Shown here: piece after piece, positions 1 to 8,000 of the stretch | Layout: each line of letters starts with the position of its first letter | Numbering within the stretch: position 1 is the first letter of the stretch | Origin: Chrysophaeum taylorii | Taxonomy: Eukaryota; Sar; Pelagophyceae; Pelagomonadales; Pelagomonadaceae | NCBI GenBank assembly: GCA_029834535.1 | Contig: JAQMWT010000357.1 | Location: 1 to 64,000 of the forward strand | Length of the DNA: 64,000 nt | Reading direction: 5' to 3' | Notes under the pieces: model-generated | Told to the model about the DNA's origin: nothing | Database searches by the model: none | The model's input: only the letters and a program-made list of their open reading frames with translations | Made by a program: the position numbers and the translations under genes

Positions 1-3000
1 GCCGATCGCGCGACGACGAATACGACGGAGGCCGACACCAATATAATTTGAGTTTTTTGAGCGCAACGCTCGCATTTACGACCCCTTGCGGTCAACAGTT
101 ACCATTAGGAGTGACGGTGTACCCGAACACGGACACCCGCACCGACGACGCAGCCGACGCCCTTGCCGCGGCCGCATTCGAAGATCTTGCTCGCCCACCG
201 ATGGACGAGCCACCCAACGACGTGCTGACCAATCGTCGGTCTTTGGCACAGATTTATGAGCAGATGTCGAGCGATGAGCTCGAAGATTCGAGCGAGGAAC
301 TCGAAGCTCCACGATACTGGGAAGGCGATTCAGATTCGGAGGATGAAGAAACTACACTTTGTGAACCAGTGTCCGCGTTAACGTTATTTGACGAGTCGTC
401 CACGGACGACCCACCGTTTATTTTTGATGAGGAAGCCCTCGATGCCATCGCCTTATCTTTGGACCCTCCAGAGACGACCGCTGGCGACCGAACTGGCTGT
501 GAGCCAGACATGAATTTCTGCAGTGCTAGCTCGTGCGTGCATTCGACTGACGAGACGACGACCAGCGCGAGTATTACAGACGACGATTTTACGACAGAGT
601 TGACGTCGGGGACGACGCCATCTTTTCCTGCGGACCCCCCCGAAACGGTTTCGATTACTACGGATCGAGACACGGATACGCCGCCGGAAGAAAAGGATAG
701 ATTTATGAAGAAGATTAGCAGCGTTCTCAAGTGGGACGAAGACGAGCCGACGTGGAACCTGCAGGATTGGTGGACGAAAGCTCGGAATTTCTTGCTAAAG
801 AAGCCACCAGAACAACCGCGCAGCTGCAGACTCAAAGCCGCAGCTGACACGGAACCGATCGCCGATGCTGATGAGGATCAACAGGCGACGAATGAATTCA
901 CAGATGCATTCTGGAACGACGAAATGAATGATTTATGGGAGGGGTTGTTTGCTTCCAAGGATTACGAAGACCAGGATCCCCTACCAGCGTTTATTCCCTC
1001 GGAGATTGTCTTGGAGGAAGAGCGGAAGCCGCCAGATAAAGAGGCTGCCGCGAGCGTTATGGCGAGGACGCCAACAACAGATAATACGAAAGCTCAAGCC
1101 GCGGTATCGATGCCCAACCCCGGAGATGAGCGAATCAGAGCCCGATGTGCTCACACTTCGTTGACGCCGCGAGACGGCAAGACGATCGAAGATGATTTGA
1201 TTACCCTCAGTTGTTTAGATACGGGTACTCTAACGTTTATAGCCTGTCACATCTACAGGAATCGTGACGGACCGAAATTCTCGACGACCATCGGTGTCGA
1301 TGGAATGGCAGATGTTTCTTATATTTGCCGAGAAATGGTCAAAAAGTTGACCAAAGATCAGTTGATTTTCGATGAAGGCGAACTTCCGATTAAGCGCAAG
1401 CTGTATGGATCAGGGTTGAATACGACGACGATCCATCGTTGGATCGCCCTTCGGGTCGCTTTCGCCGACGACTTCGCTGCCCCCATTGTCGCTATTGTAG
1501 CCGATACGAATTATCTGTTCCTGTTGGGAGGGCGCGATATACGAGTTTTAGGGGCCATCGTGGATTTTCCCCATGATCGAATCTGTTTTTGTCGAACCCA
1601 AGTCGTCTACGGGCGCAAGAAGATTAAAGTTAAGGATGAACGAGTCGATGCACCAATCGTGACCTTTCGATCTATTTGCGATCGAAATCCGATAACCGTA
1701 CCGATTTACAATCATCAACACGATGCCCTTCGGCAGAGTCTCGACCTGGTCAAGACTCGAGTTTACGCTCGTTTGAGCACGATTAAAGATCTCCGAAGCC
1801 CGCCGCCGGAACGTAAGGTAGCCTTGGCTACGCGGGGACATGCTACGACCAAATTCTCCCCAGCTCCGGGAGAAGACGCGCGAGAAGTAGTAGCTTATGC
1901 TGCGCGCACGTTTCAAATCGAGCCCGGTAGAACGTACAATCTACCGGTTATTTTGTCGAAACCTATGGAAAGAGGACAGGTTTTCGTCGCTACGTTTGCT
2001 GAGAACGAGCAGTTGGGAGTTGTCGAAGGAATGTGTTCTTCTTGCGAAGAGCGCGACCGGTCCGCTGCTCGGGTGGCGGTTACTGCCACGGAAGAAGTGC
2101 CGACGGTCGTCACTCAAGGCGAGGTTCTCGCGATTGGTGATATCGTTAGGTACGAAGATGAGTTGAACGTCTCTACGATCAACGAACTGACGAAAGAATG
2201 TGAAGAAGGATACGACAAGGGGAGCCTTTCTTTCACCGTTTCTGTCGCTAGTCACTTGACGCGATGCGACGAATCTCCCCCGCCGATGCTGCTGAGCACG
2301 GTGCAGAAGGACGCTACGACCGCTATGACGGACAAGTCCACCCTCAAACGACCTGAAGGCAGCGACGATTTCGCTCGAAGGTCGGAAGAAGATGAAAAGA
2401 AATGCCGCGAGATCACCGAAGCGGAGATCCGCCGCCGATATGAAAAGGTTCAATGGCTTCCAATCACTTATCGCAAGGTGGTGATGCTGTTCAGTGGAGC
2501 CGGAGGCAGTACTTTAGGTCTCCAACGAGCCAACAAAACGTGTGGGACGTCGTTTCGAGTCGTGCTAGCACTCGATGCGTCGGACACCGCCAACCAGATC
2601 CACCACAAGAACTTTCCGAATATTCCTGTGGTGCAGCACACACTGTGTGGTCGCTATGTTACAACCTTACGGTTGATCGAATCTTATTTACCCTACGCGG
2701 AATGGTCGTCGTCGATGTGTGTCGCGTCGCCACCCTGCGTACACTCCGCTCTGTGCAACTTGACCTCCAGAGATGTTGGGAAAGGAGTTACCGCTACCCA
2801 CTGGACGATGAAATTATGCAAGATGGCTGGTTTCTTCATGTGGTTGATAGAGCAGGAGGCTTCGATTATTTCTTACGTTGCACGTTTGCACCCTTACGTG
2901 TACGTCGTCAATTTTTACGACATAACTCCCAGTTTGATGAGCTGTCGCGTGCGATTGTTGGTTTCCAGCCATCCGCTCCATTTGCGCGCAGTTCCAAAGA

Positions 3001-3245
3001 CTTGCAAGAATATGCAGCAAGTTCGCCGCAGCACTTGGCTACGCCGACGAACGACATTTACTTCAGATGAACAATTTAGGATCATCACGAGCCGCGACAG
3101 ACGCAGCTTATACTGTTACGCGTGTCCCGCTTCGCGTAGGACCGCACCGTTCCGATTACAGATCTCTGAATCTGAAATGACTTCGGAGTTGCTGACGATG
3201 CCCCTGATTTTGATTGGGCCGGCTTCTCCAGGACGACCTCGTTGA
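1..3245 (+). CDS. Retrotransposon Gag-protease-cytosine methyltransferase polyprotein, 5' partial
   Basis: The frame is open from the window edge; TTG at 48 is only the first alternative start, so the true start lies upstream. Numbering from 48, residues 1-330 are acidic and low in complexity, like a Gag or linker. Residues about 400-545 resemble a retropepsin: VDGMADVSYI aligns with the usual DTGADVSxI, and LLGGRDIRVLG aligns with the downstream ILGxDfL. The catalytic DTG/DSG is therefore DGM here. Residues about 805-960 are a C5-cytosine methyltransferase: motif I LFSGAGGSTLGL (about 2484-2519), catalytic motif IV ASPPC with the Cys codon at 2736, and a motif VIII-like SCRVRLLVSS. Motif VI (ENV) is not evident, and no clear motif X GN is visible before the stop. 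The MTase could be truncated, or continue in another frame. Confidence 0.8.
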   Translation, partial: RSRDDEYDGGRHQYNLSFLSATLAFTTPCGQQLPLGVTVYPNTDTRTDDAADALAAAAFEDLARPPMDEPPNDVLTNRRSLAQIYEQMSSDELEDSSEELEAPRYWEGDSDSEDEETTLCEPVSALTLFDESSTDDPPFIFDEEALDAIALSLDPPETTAGDRTGCEPDMNFCSASSCVHSTDETTTSASITDDDFTTELTSGTTPSFPADPPETVSITTDRDTDTPPEEKDRFMKKISSVLKWDEDEPTWNLQDWWTKARNFLLKKPPEQPRSCRLKAAADTEPIADADEDQQATNEFTDAFWNDEMNDLWEGLFASKDYEDQDPLPAFIPSEIVLEEERKPPDKEAAASVMARTPTTDNTKAQAAVSMPNPGDERIRARCAHTSLTPRDGKTIEDDLITLSCLDTGTLTFIACHIYRNRDGPKFSTTIGVDGMADVSYICREMVKKLTKDQLIFDEGELPIKRKLYGSGLNTTTIHRWIALRVAFADDFAAPIVAIVADTNYLFLLGGRDIRVLGAIVDFPHDRICFCRTQVVYGRKKIKVKDERVDAPIVTFRSICDRNPITVPIYNHQHDALRQSLDLVKTRVYARLSTIKDLRSPPPERKVALATRGHATTKFSPAPGEDAREVVAYAARTFQIEPGRTYNLPVILSKPMERGQVFVATFAENEQLGVVEGMCSSCEERDRSAARVAVTATEEVPTVVTQGEVLAIGDIVRYEDELNVSTINELTKECEEGYDKGSLSFTVSVASHLTRCDESPPPMLLSTVQKDATTAMTDKSTLKRPEGSDDFARRSEEDEKKCREITEAEIRRRYEKVQWLPITYRKVVMLFSGAGGSTLGLQRANKTCGTSFRVVLALDASDTANQIHHKNFPNIPVVQHTLCGRYVTTLRLIESYLPYAEWSSSMCVASPPCVHSALCNLTSRDVGKGVTATHWTMKLCKMAGFFMWLIEQEASIISYVARLHPYVYVVNFYDITPSLMSCRVRLLVSSHPLHLRAVPKTCKNMQQVRRSTWLRRRTTFTSDEQFRIITSRDRRSLYCYACPASRRTAPFRLQISESEMTSELLTMPLILIGPASPGRPR

Positions 3246-3589
3246 AACACTTGGCGTCCGTCGTGCCACCTGACACGATGGCCTTATTAATGCTCGATCT
3301 GCACAACTCTGTGACCAAGGAATTTCACCTGAGCGGCGAAGCTTTGCCGTCAGCGTTGAGTCCTGCAGACCGACCGTTTGATTATTATTTACAAATTGAT
3401 GAAACCACCCTTCGTCACGTACAAGTTCCGCTGTTAAACACGCGCACACGTGTCGTAAGATGGGTGTCGACTGATGATCTTCAAGATCGCACCAAATGGA
3501 AACCTCCAGAGGTACCGTTGATTCCGCCTGCAACAGATGAGCCGGGGACGTCTCATGCTTCTTCTGCTGCCCCCGACAACCAAATTTAG
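3242..3589 (+). pseudogene. Retrotransposon linker fragment in shifted frame
   Basis: This frame overlaps the end of the methyltransferase ORF by four bases and starts at a TTG, so it is not an independent gene. It encodes about 115 residues with no domain I recognise and ends at TAG 3587-3589. A further open stretch in another frame (about 3589-3710) leads into the RT ORF. The simplest reading is that this is polyprotein sequence between MTase and RT, broken by indels. A programmed frameshift at the GTTGA junction (3241-3245) is the alternative. No typical slippery heptamer was noticed. Confidence 0.5.
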
Positions 3590-3716
3590 ACGTTCCGCCA
3601 GATCCTGAGCGAGATCGGGAACCGAAGATTAAGAGCGAGCCGAGTGTTCGTGTCAAAGGCGAGAGGATCAACAAAAGCCACCCGGAAGTGAAACTAAAAT
3701 ACGAGAAAAGTTCGAT

Positions 3717-5441
3717 GTGCCATGGAAAGATGCGCCGCGCGATGCCGAGGGTGCACCACTGCCGCAGACTCCTGAGCATGTCAAGGACAACGAAGCAATG
3801 AAAGTTAAAATTCCTACGAAGGAAGAAGTTGACAAGGTTGTGCAGGAGCTGGGAATTCCTGACAATCCGCACTTAGATGACGAGGCGAAACTGATGCTCC
3901 GTCACTGTGTGCAATATTCTTGGGCCTTTTTCGACCCGATTATGAGACCTGTGGACTCGCCTCCTGTGTCTCTACGATTCAAAGACGCGAATCCGCGACC
4001 GATTAAGATGACGCCCTACCGATTGACGCCTGCGAAGCTCGATTGTCTCCGCAAGCAGATCAGCGAGTGGTGCCGGGATGGAGTCATTCGTCCGGCCAAC
4101 TCACCTTGGGGCTTTCCTGTGTTGATGCTTCCGAAGAAAGGAGCTGAGATTGGAACGTCAAACGCGTTCCGTGCTGCAGTTGACTTACGTCAGCTCAACG
4201 ATCAATTGGTCAATGACAGTTGGCCAAACATTCGACAAGATGATGCTTTAGCCTTTCTCGCGATGAGACGATGGCGGACATGCATTGATATTAGATGGGG
4301 ATACCACAACCTTCGTCTGGATCCGGCAGCGCAGGACGCTGTCACGATGGTTAGCCCACTTGGCGCTCATAGTTTCTTGCGATTACCTCTAGGTGTGAAG
4401 ACGGCCGGAGCTCTTTTCTGCAAGCAAATGGCGAGCGACCTTTCGAAATGGATGTATCAAGACTTGGTTGCGTTTGTTGACGATATTATGATGGGATCCG
4501 ACGATCTTCATCGACATTTACAAGTTTTGATCGAAGTGATGTGTCATTTGGCACAGAGAGGGTACAGCGGTCGAACCGCGAAGTTCCACCTTCTCAAGGA
4601 TGATATAGAATTTCTGGGACACATTTCTACCCCAGAAGGCTTGAAGCCGAATCCGAAGACGCTGGAAGCACTGCAGAAGATGCCGATTCCAGGTACTTTA
4701 CCGAATACTTCCCCGAAGACCCAGATACGCTCTTTCATCGGCATGAGTAATTACTGCCGGCGATATGTGAAGGGCTACTCGAAGATTGTGGAACCGTTGA
4801 GACGATTATGCCTCGAAGGTGTAAAGTTCGAGTGGACGCCCGAGTGTCAGAAAGCTTGGGATACGATTATTGAAGCTTTGGTTGATTCCCGTGGAGTCTA
4901 CCACGCCGATTATGATCTGCCTTTTCAGATCCGATCCGATGCTTCCAAGGATGGACTTGGAGCATATCTCTTCCAGATTGTCGAAGTCAAGGACGATGCC
5001 GGAAGAGTGACTCGAGAAGAACGAGTAATTGAATACTGGAGCCGAGCTGTGCCGAAGGAGATGCGGAATTATGAGCCCCGTCGGCTAGAGCTGCTGGCAG
5101 TTATACTTTCTCTAGAGCACTTTCGAGCCTACATCGAAGGGCACCGGACTGTTTTGGAGACCGATCACCGAAATTTGACGTTTTTACGTAAGGCGACGCA
5201 CTCGTCTGGGCAGCTTGCTCGTTGGGCGATGCGCCTCGCCAATTTTGACCCTGAACTTGGTTACAAGCCGGGAAAGTCACCGGGAATGAGTATCCCTGAC
5301 TGTCTCTCCCGCAACCCGATAGATCATGTCATCGAGACTGACGAGTTTGGAGAACCTTTGAACCACGCGTATTTAGTGTTCCAAGAGCTTCCCGACCTGT
5401 TGATGACCGAGGAGTTCCCGTCTCCGGCTGCCACTTCATAA
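3717..5441 (+). CDS. Retrotransposon reverse transcriptase-RNase H
   Basis: The protein copies element RNA into DNA and removes the RNA strand. RT motifs are visible in order: AVDLRQLN (about residue 155), LPLGVKTAGALFCKQM, and the catalytic FVDD box (Asp codons at 4479 and 4482), followed by the thumb motif IEFLGHIS. RNase H follows with Asp in IRSDASKDGLG, Glu in RRLELLAVI, Asp in ETDHRNLTFL and a final Asp in PDCLSR. The frame is open upstream of the listed GTG (from about 3700), so 3717 is only a nominal start. The stop TAA (5439-5441) overlaps the ATG of the integrase ORF as TAATG. All four RNase H acidic residues and both RT aspartates are intact. Confidence 0.92.
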   Translation: MPWKDAPRDAEGAPLPQTPEHVKDNEAMKVKIPTKEEVDKVVQELGIPDNPHLDDEAKLMLRHCVQYSWAFFDPIMRPVDSPPVSLRFKDANPRPIKMTPYRLTPAKLDCLRKQISEWCRDGVIRPANSPWGFPVLMLPKKGAEIGTSNAFRAAVDLRQLNDQLVNDSWPNIRQDDALAFLAMRRWRTCIDIRWGYHNLRLDPAAQDAVTMVSPLGAHSFLRLPLGVKTAGALFCKQMASDLSKWMYQDLVAFVDDIMMGSDDLHRHLQVLIEVMCHLAQRGYSGRTAKFHLLKDDIEFLGHISTPEGLKPNPKTLEALQKMPIPGTLPNTSPKTQIRSFIGMSNYCRRYVKGYSKIVEPLRRLCLEGVKFEWTPECQKAWDTIIEALVDSRGVYHADYDLPFQIRSDASKDGLGAYLFQIVEVKDDAGRVTREERVIEYWSRAVPKEMRNYEPRRLELLAVILSLEHFRAYIEGHRTVLETDHRNLTFLRKATHSSGQLARWAMRLANFDPELGYKPGKSPGMSIPDCLSRNPIDHVIETDEFGEPLNHAYLVFQELPDLLMTEEFPSPAATS

Positions 5442-6118
5442 TGTCGTTTATTACGACCGAACTGCCGGAAGACGAAGACGAAGACCCTGAAAAGGATCCG
5501 ATGAAATTGGCTACGTCTCACGCTACGAGACAACGTCGGAAGAACCGTGCGCGTGATGAGCCACAGATCTTCAAGGACGCAGCCGCTTACAAAGATTATA
5601 TCGATAAGATACCCGATAATATGACGCTCGCTGAGATCGCACGTGAGCAAGAATCTGATGCTACTTGCGAGGATATTCGCTACCGAATGGCCCAAGGTCA
5701 GACGCCGCGACGTTCCCGAGCGAACGAACGATTCGAAGTCGTTAAAGATGTTCTTTACCGCATTTCTGCTGATTCGCACCCGATGATTGTTGCACCTGCT
5801 ACGTTGCGCAAGCGCATTATTCGACTCTACCATGACACTCCGGTTAACGGTGGTCATATGGGACGTCACAGTACCGTCCAGGCTATCCAAGAACGATTTT
5901 GGTGGCCTCACATGTCGAACGAAGTTGGAGTCTTCATTGCTGAATGCTTAGTTTGCCAGAAAGCTCGTACGCCTGAGCCGAAACGAGCTGGACTCTTGCA
6001 GCAGCCCGTCTACGACGGTGATGGTGCTGTTCTTTGCATGGATTTATTTGGACCCTTGCCCAGCGCTGGTCCCGAGACGTATCTTCTAGTATTTTTGATC
6101 CGTTCTCGCATTTCTTGA
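5441..6118 (+). CDS. Retrotransposon integrase, N-terminal part (HHCC zinc finger and first catalytic Asp)
   Basis: The ATG overlaps the RT/RNase H stop codon. The HHCC zinc-binding module is seen as the two His in YHDTPVNGGHMG and the CLVC pair in AECLVCQKA, with the hallmark RFWWPHM between. The first catalytic Asp of the integrase core lies in LCMDLFGP. The frame then ends at TGA 6116-6118. Core homology continues in another frame from about 6100, so this is one integrase split by a frame change at a run of five T (about 6091-6095). Confidence 0.85.
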   Translation: MSFITTELPEDEDEDPEKDPMKLATSHATRQRRKNRARDEPQIFKDAAAYKDYIDKIPDNMTLAEIAREQESDATCEDIRYRMAQGQTPRRSRANERFEVVKDVLYRISADSHPMIVAPATLRKRIIRLYHDTPVNGGHMGRHSTVQAIQERFWWPHMSNEVGVFIAECLVCQKARTPEPKRAGLLQQPVYDGDGAVLCMDLFGPLPSAGPETYLLVFLIRSRIS

Positions 6119-7332
6119 TTCTGGATGTTTTGAACGATAAGACCGCTGAGTCTGTCCTCGAGTCTTTTGTCATTAACATTCTCCTCAAGGGCTACTTGCC
6201 CCAGATGATTCGTACCGACAACGGTAAAGAGTTCGTGAACAAGTTGATGCGCGAGTTTTGCCATCTCTTTAACACACGATACCAAACTACGATTCCTTAT
6301 CATGCCCAGTCGAACCCGGCTGAGCGTGTCAACCGATTTATCAAGGCCTTCCTCCGTGCTTGCCTTCAAGGCCGGAACATCACGGATTGGCCTGACTTTG
6401 CTCATTATATTGCGTTTTGCTACAACCGCAAGTTTATTCCAGGCACGCAGATTTCTCCCTTTATGCTGCGCCTGAACCGTCAGCCGATGCTGCCGACTGA
6501 CTACACGCTCATGGATTTTGATACACGATTATTGCCGAAGACTCGCTCTGATGCAGTCGCCGAGACTCGCGAACGATTGAAATATTATACAAAGATCGTC
6601 CGCGAGGCTCGTGATAAAGCTTTGAAGAAACAGCGATTGGCTTACAATGCTGATCATGTTGATGTTGAATACAAGGAAGGATCGCACGTTTTGCTCTACA
6701 TTCCTTTCCTTCAGAACAAACTTCGACCGGAATGGCGAGGGCCGTTTATTATCAAGGAACGCCTCTCCCCGGTCACCTATAGGATTGAGTCTCTCGACTC
6801 TCCGCCCGAAGAACGACGTGTTCATGTAAGTCAGATCACGCCTGTGATGGTACCTCCGATCGTTGATCAAACCATCCGCAAACCCGAAGAAACCTTCCGT
6901 GATGATTATCAGCACGGTAAGTTTGTTGTTTTCCGGATTCCTGACCGGAAGCGCTCTGATTGGCGCAAGAAGATTTATGTTGCCGAAGTTTACGAGCCTT
7001 ACGATTACCAAAATGATCGTGTTGCTCTACATTTCTATTCCGATTTGGGTCCGAACGATGATGTCGCTTATTTCAAGCCGACCTCTCACCTTTCGCACCG
7101 CAAGCTCAAGCCCGAATTCAAGGACGTTGAAGGTCGAAGTTTCACCGACAAGTCCCGAATTTCCTCCAACACAACTCCTTGTGTCACGGATTTCGCTCCA
7201 CACGAAACTGATGTGTTGATACCCAAGTTTACTTTACGCAGTGGTCGAGTTCCTGAACCGATCATCACCCGCGTTTACCAGAAGATTCGTTCACGAGATG
7301 CTCGTAAGGCGAAGCCGCGCTCCTCGCGCTAG
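6034..7332 (+). CDS. Retrotransposon integrase, catalytic core and C-terminal domain
   Basis: Homology in this frame begins at about 6097 with DPFSHFLILDVLNDK; the listed start at 6034 is only where the frame opens. The second catalytic Asp is in IRTDNGKEFVN and the Glu in SNPAERVNRFIK, giving with the upstream segment a full DDE triad. A C-terminal GPY/F-like module (KLRPEWRGPFIIKE followed by VTYRIE) and a VHVSQ motif match Ty3/Gypsy integrases. About 150 further residues follow; I recognise no chromodomain. The stop is TAG at 7330-7332. Confidence 0.88.
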   Translation: MHGFIWTLAQRWSRDVSSSIFDPFSHFLILDVLNDKTAESVLESFVINILLKGYLPQMIRTDNGKEFVNKLMREFCHLFNTRYQTTIPYHAQSNPAERVNRFIKAFLRACLQGRNITDWPDFAHYIAFCYNRKFIPGTQISPFMLRLNRQPMLPTDYTLMDFDTRLLPKTRSDAVAETRERLKYYTKIVREARDKALKKQRLAYNADHVDVEYKEGSHVLLYIPFLQNKLRPEWRGPFIIKERLSPVTYRIESLDSPPEERRVHVSQITPVMVPPIVDQTIRKPEETFRDDYQHGKFVVFRIPDRKRSDWRKKIYVAEVYEPYDYQNDRVALHFYSDLGPNDDVAYFKPTSHLSHRKLKPEFKDVEGRSFTDKSRISSNTTPCVTDFAPHETDVLIPKFTLRSGRVPEPIITRVYQKIRSRDARKAKPRSSR

Positions 7333-8000
7333 CACCTCGCTGGGGCAGCTCGAATTCTTACCAGGGGAGTCCTGTGGCGGCAACTCCCGCCTCCTAAGGC
7401 TTACCCCTCTTCTAGGGCCCCCCTTATCAGGGGCACCCTACTCCGTTCCGATGATGTCAGTGTTCTCTATGACATCATCTTCCTTTTCCGTGACATGCGT
7501 CACCCTGATTTCCGATTTTCGATATATCCTTGATCATAAAGCAACAGCCGATCCTCAAGTTGAGAGGACCAGGCGCAGGAGTTGTTTGTGGTCGCGTGGC
7601 GGGAGAACGGCCATCCTCGTCCAGTGATCCCTCCAAAGGCACGGACGCGATCGGCGAGCCAGGATTCGAAGGCACGCCAGGTAGCCCCTAAAATTCTCCT
7701 TACGCCACACGTGGGATTAGGGTCACTGGGCGACGAGACAGAGGGGGGGGGGGGGTGAAGACGAGTTGGTTTTGTCGTCCCGAAGAGGGAAATTCGAGAT
7801 AGGGTTAAGTCTTGCCATCTGGCAGAACCCCCAATGATTTATTTTGCTGCCCCAATTCCCATTCTCCATTCCCGCATCATTCCGTTAACGGGCTCGAGTG
7901 GTGAGCACTGTTCTTGGCGAAGTCTTTTAAGTTGTCGCGGACTTCTGCGAACGCGCCATACGCTGCGAGGGTGCCACGGTTTGAGTGAGCGCCGTTGCAG
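7333..8000 (+). other. Retrotransposon 3' non-coding region, possible 3' LTR, and leader of next gene
   Basis: No gene is seen here. The segment holds a perfect 10-bp inverted repeat, GATGATGTCA and TGACATCATC, with a 10-base loop (7450-7479). It also holds a purine/G run at about 7735-7755 that may be the polypurine tract. The last bases TTGCAG just before the ATG at 8001 could be a 3' splice site of an unseen leader intron. Confidence 0.4.

Larger units (their letters stand above)
1..7755 (+). mobile_element. Ty3/Gypsy-like LTR retrotransposon with DNA methyltransferase domain, 5' end outside window
   Basis: The domain order Gag-like acidic region, protease-like domain, C5-MTase domain, RT, RNase H, integrase zinc finger, integrase core and a GPY/F-like C-terminus marks a Ty3/Gypsy-type element; RT before integrase excludes Copia order. 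The first ORF is open to base 1, so the 5' LTR and start lie upstream. At the 3' end a purine run ending in 13 G residues (about 7743-7755) is followed by TG at 7756. That would suit a polypurine tract and 3' LTR start, but no second LTR is available to confirm it. Reading frame changes near 3243, 3590-3710 and 6100 suggest an old copy or indel errors. Base composition is clearly less GC-rich than the flanking host genes. Confidence 0.9.

Noticed and set aside
1-3245. Methyltransferase as a host DNMT gene next to a retroelement
   Set aside because: No stop or start separates it from the protease-like region, and RT follows about 0.5 kb downstream in the same orientation.
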